NCBI GenBank assembly: GCA_900469615.1
Contig: UBYA01000001.1
Coordinates: forward strand, 248,001-312,000
Direction: 5' to 3'
Length of the DNA: 64,000 bases
DNA from: Hyphomicrobiales bacterium
GTDB taxonomy: Bacteria; Pseudomonadota; Alphaproteobacteria; Rhizobiales; Rhizobiaceae
Numbering within the stretch: the first letter of the stretch is position 1; each line of letters starts with the position of its first letter. The position numbers were made by a program, and so were the translations under genes. Below the pieces are notes generated by a model that was not told where the DNA came from, searched no databases, and worked only from the letters and a program-made list of their open reading frames with translations. Positions 25,899-34,001 of the stretch are shown one piece after another.

Positions 25899-26684
25899 AT
25901 GCTGATAGCTCACATTTCCGATTTCCACGTCTTCTCCAGCCAGCCTGAAACCCGTCAGGTCAGGCTGGATATAGCCGACGTCGCGCGCCGTGTGGTCCAG
26001 GACCTCGCAAACTTCACGCCCGCGCTCGATGCAATCGCTTTTACCGGAGATCTGACGGATGGTGGCTCGCAGGAAGACTACGCGCTGTTGAAGGAGATAT
26101 TGTCGCCGCTACAGGTTCCAGTCTTCATGGTGCCCGGCAATCACGACAAGCGCCGGACGCTGCGCGCAGCCTTCGCCGACACGCTTCCGTTCGAAGACGG
26201 GCCGTTTCTCAACTACGAGACGCGGGCCGGAGGTCTCAGGGTGCTGGCGCTCGACACGCTGATCGAGGGGCGGGGCGAGGGCGCTCTCGCGCCGGAAAGT
26301 CTTGCCTGGCTCGCCGGACGGCTCACGCCGGCCACGCCCGAGCCGACGCTCGTCCTGCTCCATCATCCGCCATTTCCGTCGGGCATGGCATCGCTCGACA
26401 ATGCCGCGCTCACGGAAGGGCGCGACGCGTTGGCCGCGATGGTGCGGGAATATCCCGGACGGCTGATCATCCTGGCCGGTCATATCCACCGGCCCTACCA
26501 GTCGATCTGGAATGGTGCCTATTGCGCGGTCGGCGGCAGTCCGGCCTTCCAGGTCGCACTTGACCTGGAAGCGGATCGCCATGAGCCCCCCTGCATATCC
26601 CAACCCTATGCCTACTACGTCTATCGCATCGACCGAGAGGGCGAGTTCGCCGTTCACACCCGTTTTGTCTCTCTTGATCGCTAA
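25899..26684 (+). CDS. Metallophosphoesterase, GpdQ-like glycerophosphodiesterase
   Basis: A 261-residue calcineurin-like phosphoesterase. Predicted metal ligands are D8 and H10 (HISDFH), D51 (TGDLTD), N81 and H82 (GNHDK), H156 (HHPPFPSG), H195 and H197 (GHIHRP). The numbering nearly coincides with GpdQ of Enterobacter aerogenes (D8, H10, D50, N80, H81, H156, H195, H197, from memory), an enzyme that hydrolyses glycerophosphodiesters. CpdA-type cAMP phosphodiesterases are a related alternative, but the position directly after a Ugp-like importer favours glycerophosphodiester breakdown in the cytoplasm. There is no signal peptide. The start at 25899 gives MLIAHISD. Confidence 0.85.
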   Translation: MLIAHISDFHVFSSQPETRQVRLDIADVARRVVQDLANFTPALDAIAFTGDLTDGGSQEDYALLKEILSPLQVPVFMVPGNHDKRRTLRAAFADTLPFEDGPFLNYETRAGGLRVLALDTLIEGRGEGALAPESLAWLAGRLTPATPEPTLVLLHHPPFPSGMASLDNAALTEGRDALAAMVREYPGRLIILAGHIHRPYQSIWNGAYCAVGGSPAFQVALDLEADRHEPPCISQPYAYYVYRIDREGEFAVHTRFVSLDR

Positions 26685-26696
26685 AGGATTGAAGCA

Positions 26697-27464
26697 TTGA
26701 ATAAAGACTATGAACGCGTAAAAACGATTGCCATCGAGGCGGGTGAAGTCGCGATGGGGCATTTCATGGGCCTGTCGTCGCTCGACGTGGAAGCCAAAGG
26801 GCCGCTCGATCTCGTCACTGCCGCGGATCGGGACGTCGAGCGCTTCATTTGCGATCAATTGTCCGCGGCTTTTCCGGAAGACGGCATATTCGGGGAGGAA
26901 GGCAGCACGATCGAGAGCAAGTCCGGTCGCGTGTGGGTCATCGACCCGATCGACGGAACGTTCAACTTCGTGCGCGGCAGCGATGGCTGGGGTATATCGA
27001 TCGGCCTCCTTGAGCAGGGCGTCCCGACATTCGGTGTGGTGAACACGCCGGTAAGACGCGAGCTCTTCGCCGGCGGACAGGGGCATCCGCCATCCCTGAA
27101 CGGCAACGTTTTGCCCGCGCTGCGCCCGTTCAACCGCGGCTGCGCCGCCGTCGGCCTCGGCATTCATCCCAAGGTTCCGACCGAAGAAGGGCTGGATCTG
27201 CTGCGGCAGGTCACAAGCGACCTCAAGATCGCCTTCCGCGTCACGGGCTCATCCGTCATTTCCCTGATCGACATCGCCAAGGGCGCTGTCGACGGCTACA
27301 TCGGCCGCGGAATTCCGAGCTGGGATATTCTCGGCATGCTTCCCTGCCTTCAGCAGCTCGGTATCGAGACCACCATCGACTGGCAGGCGGAAGGTCTTGC
27401 AACGGAGCTTGACTTCGTTTGCGGGACACCGGAGATCATAGCCATGACAAAGATGCTGGGCTGA
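26697..27464 (+). CDS. Inositol monophosphatase family protein
   Basis: A 255-residue magnesium-dependent phosphatase. The family motifs are GEEGS (metal-binding Glu), WVIDPIDGTFNF, and WDILG near the C-terminus (W-D pair of the third metal ligand). Family members dephosphorylate inositol phosphate, histidinol phosphate or phosphosugars. The start is TTG at 26697, eight bases after AAAGGA, and twelve bases after the phosphodiesterase gene. In this operon it could remove phosphate from the alcohol phosphate released by the GpdQ-like enzyme, for instance inositol phosphate from glycerophosphoinositol; that is inference. Confidence 0.85.
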   Translation: MNKDYERVKTIAIEAGEVAMGHFMGLSSLDVEAKGPLDLVTAADRDVERFICDQLSAAFPEDGIFGEEGSTIESKSGRVWVIDPIDGTFNFVRGSDGWGISIGLLEQGVPTFGVVNTPVRRELFAGGQGHPPSLNGNVLPALRPFNRGCAAVGLGIHPKVPTEEGLDLLRQVTSDLKIAFRVTGSSVISLIDIAKGAVDGYIGRGIPSWDILGMLPCLQQLGIETTIDWQAEGLATELDFVCGTPEIIAMTKMLG

Positions 27465-27575
27465 GGCGCGGACCGGGGGCGTTTTTTCCCTCCGCGACAC
27501 AAGGCCCGCTCACGAATGACAATATCCCGCGTCCTCTCTCCATTGCAGGAAGGATAGCGCCATAGAGGAAGCAAC

Positions 27576-29216
27576 ATGACCTCCACGATCGTCATGATAA
27601 ATCTGTTCGGCGCGGTTGCCCTGCTGTTGTTCGGGCTTGCCCAGGTCAAGGAGGGAGCGTCGCGGGCGTTCGGAGCAAAGCTGCGGACCGGGCTTGCCAC
27701 GGGAACGAGAAGCGGCCTGCGCTCCTTCATATCGGGCTTCGTGGCGACGGTCGCCCTGCAAAGCTCGACGGCCACCGCCTTGATGGTATCCTCTTTCGTG
27801 GAACGGCAGCTGATCGAGCCGCGCATGGCGCAGATCGTATTGCTCGGCGCCAATGTCGGAACAGCCGTAACCGCCTGGATCGTCGCCACCGGCATCGATT
27901 GGCTGTCGCCGCTGGTGATCCTGATCGGCATCGTGCTCTACCGGAGTGGGTCGACCAATCGGCAGGGCGGCGGCCTCGCGCTGATCGGCATCGGCTTGAT
28001 GCTGCTTTCGCTGCATCTGCTGAGCAGCGCAACCGAGCCGATGCGACAGTCGCCGGCGCTGGCCGCCTTCATCGGCCTGCTGGACAATGCATGGCCGGTG
28101 GCGCTGGCTTTGGCTGCGATGGTCGCTTTCGTCTCCTCATCGAGTCTGGCTGCCGTGGTCCTGATCCTGTCGGTATCCTCAACCGGCATTCTTTCCAACG
28201 GTCTGGTCATCGTGCTGGTGCTCGGCGCCAATCTCGGCGGTGCTATTCCGCCCGTGATTGCGTCGCTGCGCGGTGCACCCTCCGCCAAGCGGGTAACGCT
28301 CGGCAACCTCATCGTCCGCGCGATCGGCTGCGCGATCGCGCTGCCGCTTGCCGGTTTCGGCGGCGAGTTGCTGGAGATGTTGCCTCTCGGTCCCACCAAA
28401 TTGCCGGTCGATGCCCATCTCGGCTTCAATCTCATCCTTGCCATTCTCGCATGGCCCTTCTCCCGGCCGCTGGCGCGGCTCATGCGCCGATTGGTGCCCG
28501 ACGAGGCTCAGCCGGACAATGCCCCGAAATATCTTGATCAACGCGAGCTTTCGACGCCGGTGGTAGCGCTCGCCAGCGCGACGCGCGAGACGCTCGGCGT
28601 GGGCGATCTCATCGAGCGCATGTTGATCCGTGTTTCGGACGCTTTCGAGCGGAGCGATCTGTCGAAGCTTGCGGAGATCGGCGGTCTCGAGCAGCGGGTG
28701 GACGTCCTTCAGAGAGAAGTGAAGGTCTATCTGTCCAAACTCGGCCGCCAGGGGCTGAGCCAGGACAATGCCAACCGCTCGATCGTCATAATCGACTATG
28801 CCATCAATCTCGAACATATCGGCGACATCATCGAAAAGGGCCTCGTGCCCCAGGTTGCCAAGAAGGTTACGCAGGGCCTCAAGTTTTCCGACGATGGCTA
28901 TGACGAACTCGCCAAGCTCTTTCATCTCACGATCGACAATCTGCGCATGGCGCAGACCATATTCGTCACGCGGGATTTCAATCTCGCCAAGCAGATGATG
29001 GAGGTGAAGGTCGAGGTGCGGCACATGGAGAAGCAATCTTCGGGGCGCCATCTCGAGCGCCTGCGCGACGGCCGGGTCGAAAGCCTGCAAACGAGCTCGC
29101 TGCATCTCGACATATTGCGCGATCTCAAGCGCATCAACGCCCATATCGTATCAGTCGCTCATCCGATCCTCGACGAAAGCGGTCTGTTGATCGAAAGCAG
29201 GTTGCGTTCTCCCTAA
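27576..29216 (+). CDS. Na/Pi cotransporter family protein with PhoU-like C-terminal domain
   Basis: A 546-residue membrane protein of the NptA/PNaS family. Two repeated transport halves carry the QSSTATALM motif (FVATVALQSSTATALMVSSF, 20 residues) and SSSSLAAVVL. A cytoplasmic PhoU-like helical domain starts near residue 330 (SATRETLGVGDLIERML). Such proteins move phosphate with sodium, and in bacteria some export excess phosphate. GAGGAAG precedes the ATG. Following a phosphodiesterase and a phosphatase, it may balance phosphate released inside the cell. It is 111 bases after the previous gene and could also have its own promoter. Confidence 0.9.
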   Translation: MTSTIVMINLFGAVALLLFGLAQVKEGASRAFGAKLRTGLATGTRSGLRSFISGFVATVALQSSTATALMVSSFVERQLIEPRMAQIVLLGANVGTAVTAWIVATGIDWLSPLVILIGIVLYRSGSTNRQGGGLALIGIGLMLLSLHLLSSATEPMRQSPALAAFIGLLDNAWPVALALAAMVAFVSSSSLAAVVLILSVSSTGILSNGLVIVLVLGANLGGAIPPVIASLRGAPSAKRVTLGNLIVRAIGCAIALPLAGFGGELLEMLPLGPTKLPVDAHLGFNLILAILAWPFSRPLARLMRRLVPDEAQPDNAPKYLDQRELSTPVVALASATRETLGVGDLIERMLIRVSDAFERSDLSKLAEIGGLEQRVDVLQREVKVYLSKLGRQGLSQDNANRSIVIIDYAINLEHIGDIIEKGLVPQVAKKVTQGLKFSDDGYDELAKLFHLTIDNLRMAQTIFVTRDFNLAKQMMEVKVEVRHMEKQSSGRHLERLRDGRVESLQTSSLHLDILRDLKRINAHIVSVAHPILDESGLLIESRLRSP

Positions 29217-29222
29217 GAGCCA

Positions 29223-29279
29223 TTTGTTTCACGCAGTTCCGAACGGAAACCGCTGCGCACTTTTCCTGGAATTGCTCTT
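29223..29279. repeat. Dispersed palindromic intergenic repeat, copy B
   Basis: The unit runs TTTGTTTCACGCAGTTCCGA to TCCTGGAATTGCTCT. Ends form an inverted repeat with one mismatch (GCAGTTCC 29233-29240; GGAATTGC 29268-29275). It fills the whole 61-base gap between two convergent genes, so it is probably the shared transcription end. Confidence 0.75.
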
Positions 29280-30174
29280 AGCTGCAAAACCCGACGTCAA
29301 CGCTGACTTTTCGGATCATCGCGATGACCTGGCTCAATGCCCGCACGACCGCTCCCTTGTTCGTCGCGACGAACACTTCCTGCATGGGAAGTCGCGTCCG
29401 CGTCTTGAGCACCGTCAGCGACCCGCGGCGCAGTTGCTCCTGAAGCAGCCTTGGGGGCAGGATGCTGATTCCCGTACCGGCCTCCACCAGGTTCAGGATC
29501 GCACCCAGGCTGTTGCAGACATTCAGGCGCAGGCCGAGATTGCTGTTGCCGCGAAGCGCGTTCGTCGTCAGCGAATGCAGATTGGATGGCGCCGGCGTCG
29601 AGAATATGCGTTGGGAAAGGAGCGCGTCGTCGGAGACCTCATCCATTCCGGGGAACAGCTTCGGGCTCGCGATCCAGCTGACGGATTGCCGGCCGAGCAA
29701 TTCGAGCGCGACATTCTCATGAGCAGGCGGCGTCGAGACGACGGCGACGTCCAGCAGGCCTTCGGACAAGTCCTTTGCAAGATTGTGGCTGGTGTCCACC
29801 GTCGCGGCGATGCGGCTTCCGGCGAACCGCCGGTCGAGCTCGTCGAGCAGCGCGGGAAGGCAAGCGACCGCAAAGCTGTCCATGACCCCGACGCGCAGCG
29901 TCGGCAGGCGGGTATTCCGCGTGCGGATATTGGATTCGATATCGCGGGCGATGCCGATCATGGCTTCCGCATAGCCCTTGAGCGCTTCCCCCTCGCTCGT
30001 GAGCAGCAGCTGCCGCTTTTGCCGATGGAACAGCGAAACGCCAAGCTGCGTCTCGAGTTCGCGTATGCGATAGGAAACCGTCGGCTGTGTGACATTGAGC
30101 TGCTCGGCCGCAGCGTTGAAACTTTTCAGCTGCGACACCCAGTAGAAAGATTCCAGTGCGGACAAGCTCAACAT
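29278..30174 (-). CDS. LysR family transcriptional regulator
   Basis: A 298-residue regulator. The N-terminus MLSLSALESFYWVSQLKSFN is followed by AAEQLNVTQPTVSYRIRELE, a textbook winged HTH, and an effector domain from LRVGVMDSFAVACLP. The start at 30174 has GAGG six bases upstream; the longer frame to 30213 begins inside the operator-like element. It is divergent from the HD-domain/amino acid transporter operon and most likely controls it and itself. The ligand is unknown. Confidence 0.92.
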   Translation of the reverse strand: MLSLSALESFYWVSQLKSFNAAAEQLNVTQPTVSYRIRELETQLGVSLFHRQKRQLLLTSEGEALKGYAEAMIGIARDIESNIRTRNTRLPTLRVGVMDSFAVACLPALLDELDRRFAGSRIAATVDTSHNLAKDLSEGLLDVAVVSTPPAHENVALELLGRQSVSWIASPKLFPGMDEVSDDALLSQRIFSTPAPSNLHSLTTNALRGNSNLGLRLNVCNSLGAILNLVEAGTGISILPPRLLQEQLRRGSLTVLKTRTRLPMQEVFVATNKGAVVRALSQVIAMIRKVSVDVGFCS

Positions 30175-30186
30175 CGGGCGCCTCAA

Positions 30187-30207
30187 ATAGAATTTTTCTA
30201 TCGATAG
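30187..30207. promoter_or_regulatory. ATA-N9-TAT element, probable LysR operator
   Basis: ATAGAATTTTTCTAT (30187-30201) has the ATA-N9-TAT form described for Nac/Cbl-type LysR sites and contains the inverted repeat TAGAA/TTCTA. It overlaps a second palindrome CTATCGATAG (30198-30207). It lies 13 bases before the LysR start, which suits autorepression, and about 85 bases before the divergent HD gene. Confidence 0.55.
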
Positions 30208-30286
30208 CACCAATTATCCTAATTAGATTTTCAATGCGACAGCGAATAGGGTCAAAACATCAGCAAATGCAGCAGGTGTTGAAAAA

Positions 30287-30919
30287 ATGTACAAGACCAT
30301 TTCGCGCGCCCATATTTTAGAGGATTTGCCCGAGATCGACGAAATCTCTTCGGCCGATCTGCGGGAGAAGGTAATCGATGCCTGGGTCTTCGCGTTGGAA
30401 CGGTCTTCGTTCGATCGTGTGATCGACATCCCCGGCGAAGGCAGCCCAAATGTCTTTGCGCTGAAACGCGGCATGCAGGATGCCCATCTCCGCGGCGTGA
30501 CGCGTCTGGCGCTGGCGATCTATGAGGAATTCAAGGCGACCTTTCCGGAAGCCAGGGTCGATCGCGACATCATTCTCGCGGGCGGCCTTTGCCATGATAT
30601 CGGCAAGACATGGGAGTTCGATCCGGTAAATCTGCAGCGCTGGCGCGAGCGCGGCGATCGCTACGGCGAGCCGTCGTTCCGGCATTCGGCCTACGGCACG
30701 CATGTCTGCCTGTCGGTCGGGCTTCCCGAGGAGATCGGCCACATCTGCATGGGCCATTCGCTGGAGGGCGCGCATATTGGTCACAGCACCGAATGCTACA
30801 TCATTCGTCAGGCCGACCATACGTGGTGGCATGTCTCGGCTGCGCTGGATCTATGCCGCGCGGATACGATTGCATTCGCCGGACCCAATCTGCGCGTACG
30901 GCCGCTCGGCATACAGTGA
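30287..30919 (+). CDS. HD domain-containing hydrolase
   Basis: A 210-residue single-domain protein of the HD superfamily of metal-dependent phosphohydrolases and related lyases. The metal-binding residues appear as H67 (DAHLRG), H103-D104 (GLCHDIGKTW) and a later Asp near QADHTW. Further histidines (RHSAYGTH, MGHSLEGAHIGHS) suggest a full metal site. There is no nucleotide-signalling partner domain. It leads an operon with a polar amino acid transporter and a dehydrogenase, so a metabolic substrate is more likely than a signalling one. The precise reaction is unknown. Confidence 0.75.
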   Translation: MYKTISRAHILEDLPEIDEISSADLREKVIDAWVFALERSSFDRVIDIPGEGSPNVFALKRGMQDAHLRGVTRLALAIYEEFKATFPEARVDRDIILAGGLCHDIGKTWEFDPVNLQRWRERGDRYGEPSFRHSAYGTHVCLSVGLPEEIGHICMGHSLEGAHIGHSTECYIIRQADHTWWHVSAALDLCRADTIAFAGPNLRVRPLGIQ

Positions 30920-30962
30920 GCGCGGCGCTCGAACGCCGAGGCAAGGAAGATAGAGGAAGGTT

Positions 30963-31649
30963 ATGCACTACACCTTTCAGTTTGCCCCACTGCTGGCCTA
31001 CCTGCCGAAGTTCGCAAACGGTCTTTGGCTGACGCTCCTGCTGTCCCTGATCGGGATATTCGGAGGCATGGCGCTCGGTATCGCCTGTGCGGTGATCTCG
31101 ACGCTTCCTTACAGGCTTCCTCGCTTCCTGGTCCGCTGCTACGTCGAAATCATGCGCAACACACCGTTGCTCGTGCAGATTTTCCTGATCTTTTTCGGCC
31201 TGCCTAATCTGGGCATCAGGTTGTCGCCGCTGGTATCCGTGTGCATTGCGCTGGTTCTCAACAATGGTGGCTATATCGCCGAAATCGTCAGGGGCGGTAT
31301 CCAGTCGACCCATCGCAGCCAGCTGGAGGCCGCCGAGAGCCTCGGCATGACCTACGCCCAAACGCTCAGGTTCGTCATATTGCCGCCCGCACTCGAAAAG
31401 GTTTTCGCGCCGATCGTGTCGCAATGCGTCCTCTTGATGCTGTCGACGAGCCTGGTCGCGGCGATTGGTGTCGAGGACCTGTCCGGCGCGGCGATGATTG
31501 CGAGCTCCGAGACGTTCAGAACCATGGAAACCTACCTGGTGATCGGGGTGATCTATGTGGTGCTGAACTTCGTGTTTCGAGCGCTCCTGAATGTCTGTGG
31601 CCTGATCGTTTTCACGCGGTCTCGCCGTCGCCTGCTGGGGAGGGGTTGA
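30963..31649 (+). CDS. Polar amino acid ABC transporter permease (HisM/GlnP type)
   Basis: A 228-residue inner-membrane permease of the polar amino acid family. The family motif around RNTPLLVQIFLIFFGLPNLG (20 residues) is present, and the EAA loop reads QLEAAESLGMTYAQTLRFV. GAGGAAGG precedes the ATG. It pairs with the next permease, separated by one base. Confidence 0.92.
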   Translation: MHYTFQFAPLLAYLPKFANGLWLTLLLSLIGIFGGMALGIACAVISTLPYRLPRFLVRCYVEIMRNTPLLVQIFLIFFGLPNLGIRLSPLVSVCIALVLNNGGYIAEIVRGGIQSTHRSQLEAAESLGMTYAQTLRFVILPPALEKVFAPIVSQCVLLMLSTSLVAAIGVEDLSGAAMIASSETFRTMETYLVIGVIYVVLNFVFRALLNVCGLIVFTRSRRRLLGRG

Positions 31650-31650
31650 A

Positions 31651-32304
31651 ATGCGTTCGTTTGGCACGCCCGAATTTCTGTTCATCTTCTACGCTCTCAG
31701 ATGGACGCTCTTGCTGACGGCCATCGCCTTCGCGGGCGGCGCAATCGCCGGCATATTGCTTGCCCTGTTGAGGATTTCGAACAGTGCGATGGCGCGCAGC
31801 ATGGCTCTTGGGTTCATGCAGCTCATCCAGGGCCTGCCGCTGCTCATCCTTCTGTTTCTCTGCTACTACGCTCCATCCTTGTTGGGGCTGGAAGTGAGCG
31901 CCATGGTCGCCGCGGCAATCGCATTGACCATCAATTCCGGCGCGTTTCTGGGCGCGATTTGGGAAAGCGCTCTGAAGGCAATCCCCAGGGCACAGTGGGA
32001 GAGCGCCGATGCGCTGGCCCTGACGCCTTACAAGACCCTTCGCCATGTGATTGCGCCTCAGGCCGTGAAGCTTGCCTTGCCGTCGACCGTCGGCTTCCTG
32101 GTCCAGATCGTCAAGCAGACGTCGCTGGCGTCGATCATCGGCTTCATCGAGATTACGAGGGCAGGGCAGCTGGCCAGCAACGCGACGTTCGAGCCGCTCA
32201 AGGCCTTTCTGGTCGTGGCAGGATTTTATTTCATCGTCTGTTTCCCGCTGACACAGCTCAGCCTGTGGATGGAAGCGCGCACCGGGAGAGGGCGGGGTAT
32301 CTAG
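31651..32304 (+). CDS. Polar amino acid ABC transporter permease (HisQ/GlnP type)
   Basis: A 217-residue permease. It has the characteristic IQGLPLLILLFLCYYAPSLL stretch and an EAA loop reading QWESADALALTPYKTLRHVI. It is in close tandem with the preceding permease, so the two form a heterodimeric channel. Confidence 0.92.
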   Translation: MRSFGTPEFLFIFYALRWTLLLTAIAFAGGAIAGILLALLRISNSAMARSMALGFMQLIQGLPLLILLFLCYYAPSLLGLEVSAMVAAAIALTINSGAFLGAIWESALKAIPRAQWESADALALTPYKTLRHVIAPQAVKLALPSTVGFLVQIVKQTSLASIIGFIEITRAGQLASNATFEPLKAFLVVAGFYFIVCFPLTQLSLWMEARTGRGRGI

Positions 32305-32364
32305 CTTTTACACGGCCCGCAGAGGCCGGATTCAACTGGAACACAAAACTGAGAGGATATGAAA

Positions 32365-33153
32365 ATGCGTCTTAGAAATATCATTGTGGGCCTCCTCGGA
32401 CTGGTTGCGATAACGGCGACTGCCGTCGCGGCGGAAGCTTCTACGCTCGACGATATCATCGCGCGAAAGAAGGTCATGATCGGCGTCGACCTGTCCGTCC
32501 CGCCCTTCGGCATCACCAACGACCAGATGCAGCCAGATGGTCTCGATGTCGACGTTGCCAAGCTTTTGGCAAAAGACCTCGGCGTCCAGCTGGAATTGGT
32601 CCCCGTAACCGGCCAGAGCCGCATCCCGGCACTCCAGACGGGCAAGGTGGATTTCGTCGTGGCAAGCTTCGGCATCTACACCGAGCGCGCTTTGTCGATC
32701 GCATTCTCCAACCCCTATGGCGGCCACAAGTCCGTCATCGTCGCCCCCAAGGGTACGGAAATTCACAGCCTACAGGATCTTGCCGGCAAGCGCGTCGGAG
32801 TGCCGAGGGGCACGGCACATGAAAAAATGCTGTCCGAGGCGAACATCAAGGGCATGCAGCTGGTCCGCTTTGACGACGATAGCACGACCTTGAATGCGCT
32901 CGTCTCCGGCCAGGTCGATGCAATCGGGACCGTCAACTACATCGCGGCCCAGCTGCAGGAGCGTTATCCCGATCAGTATGAACAGAAGACGACCTATCTG
33001 CAGAGCTTCTACGGCGTCGGCATGCGCCGCAACGATCCGGACCTTCTGCATTGGGTCAACACCGTTCTGTTCGTCCACGAGCAAAGCGGCGAGCTCGGCA
33101 AAATCTACGAGAAGTGGATGAAGACGCCGATGCCGGAGCTGCCCTCCTTCTAA
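32365..33153 (+). CDS. Polar amino acid ABC transporter substrate-binding protein
   Basis: A 262-residue periplasmic family 3 binding protein. The signal peptide ends at AVA-AE. Family motifs follow: KKVMIGVDLSVPPFG, DGLDVDVAKLLAKDL, VDFVVASFGIYTERAL and GKRVGVPRGTAHEKML. It binds an amino acid or a similar small zwitterion; the ligand is not determinable. GAGAGG is eight bases before the ATG at 32365; the ATG at 32359 is too close to it. Confidence 0.92.
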   Translation: MRLRNIIVGLLGLVAITATAVAAEASTLDDIIARKKVMIGVDLSVPPFGITNDQMQPDGLDVDVAKLLAKDLGVQLELVPVTGQSRIPALQTGKVDFVVASFGIYTERALSIAFSNPYGGHKSVIVAPKGTEIHSLQDLAGKRVGVPRGTAHEKMLSEANIKGMQLVRFDDDSTTLNALVSGQVDAIGTVNYIAAQLQERYPDQYEQKTTYLQSFYGVGMRRNDPDLLHWVNTVLFVHEQSGELGKIYEKWMKTPMPELPSF

Positions 33154-33161
33154 AGTCTGGA

Positions 33162-33186
33162 GCGAAACCCTCCATGAGGGTTTCGC
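33162..33186 (+). other. Stem-loop between binding-protein and ATPase genes
   Basis: GCGAAACCCT (33162-33171), loop CCATG, AGGGTTTCGC (33177-33186): a perfect 10-base stem eight bases after the binding-protein stop. There is no U-run after it. Probably a 3' message stabiliser or partial terminator within the operon. Confidence 0.6.
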
Positions 33187-33205
33187 AAACCGCAAAGAGG
33201 TTTTC

Positions 33206-33937
33206 ATGTCAGTCGTCGTTGCGAAAGACATCCGCAAGAGCTTCGGCCCGCTTGAAGTTCTGAAAGGGGTTTCCCTGACCGTCGAGGCGGGAGAGGTCAT
33301 CTCCCTGATCGGCCGAAGCGGCTCCGGCAAGAGCACGTTCCTGCGTTGCCTGAACGGGTTGGAAAAGATCGATAGCGGCGACATCGAGGTGGCCGGGCAT
33401 GTAATGGATCGCAAGCCCGCCAGGCTTCGCGAACTTCGCCGCGATGTCGGTATCGTCTTCCAAAGCTACAACCTCTTTCCGCATCTGACTGCGGGCGAGA
33501 ATATCATGCTTGCGCCCGTCCAGGTGAATGGCCTCAGCAAGGCTGCCGCCCGCCAGGAAGCCGAAAGATGCCTGTCGCTCGTCGGGCTGGGGGATCGGTT
33601 CGGCACCTATCCCGACATGTTGTCTGGCGGGCAGCAGCAGCGCGTTGCCATCGCCCGGTCGCTGGCGATGAAGCCGAAGGTTCTTCTGTTCGACGAAGTG
33701 ACCTCGGCGCTCGACCCCGAATTGACGGGCGAGGTCCTCGCCGTGATCGAGAACCTCGCAAAGCAGGGAATGACGATGATTCTCGTCACCCATGAAATGG
33801 GCTTTGCCCGGCGCGTGGCGAACCGGACGATCTTCATGAAAGACGGCATCATCCACGAAGAGGGGCCTTCGGCCGAACTCTTCAGCGCGCCGAGGACGCC
33901 GGAGCTGAAAGCCTTCCTGCGTTCCGAAGTCGGTTGA
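33206..33937 (+). CDS. Polar amino acid ABC transporter ATP-binding protein (GlnQ/HisP type)
   Basis: A 243-residue ATPase with Walker A LIGRSGSGKSTFLRCLNGLE (20 residues), Q-loop IVFQSYNLFPHLT, signature LSGGQQQRVAIARSLA, Walker B VLLFDEVTSALDPEL and switch VTHEMGFARRVANR. It drives the two permeases upstream. AAAGAGG precedes its ATG. Confidence 0.94.
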   Translation: MSVVVAKDIRKSFGPLEVLKGVSLTVEAGEVISLIGRSGSGKSTFLRCLNGLEKIDSGDIEVAGHVMDRKPARLRELRRDVGIVFQSYNLFPHLTAGENIMLAPVQVNGLSKAAARQEAERCLSLVGLGDRFGTYPDMLSGGQQQRVAIARSLAMKPKVLLFDEVTSALDPELTGEVLAVIENLAKQGMTMILVTHEMGFARRVANRTIFMKDGIIHEEGPSAELFSAPRTPELKAFLRSEVG

Positions 33938-34001
33938 TCCAACCGCCAATTGAAAATCGATGAACGGCCGCGTCCATGGGACGGGCCGAGAGGAGAGCTT
34001 T

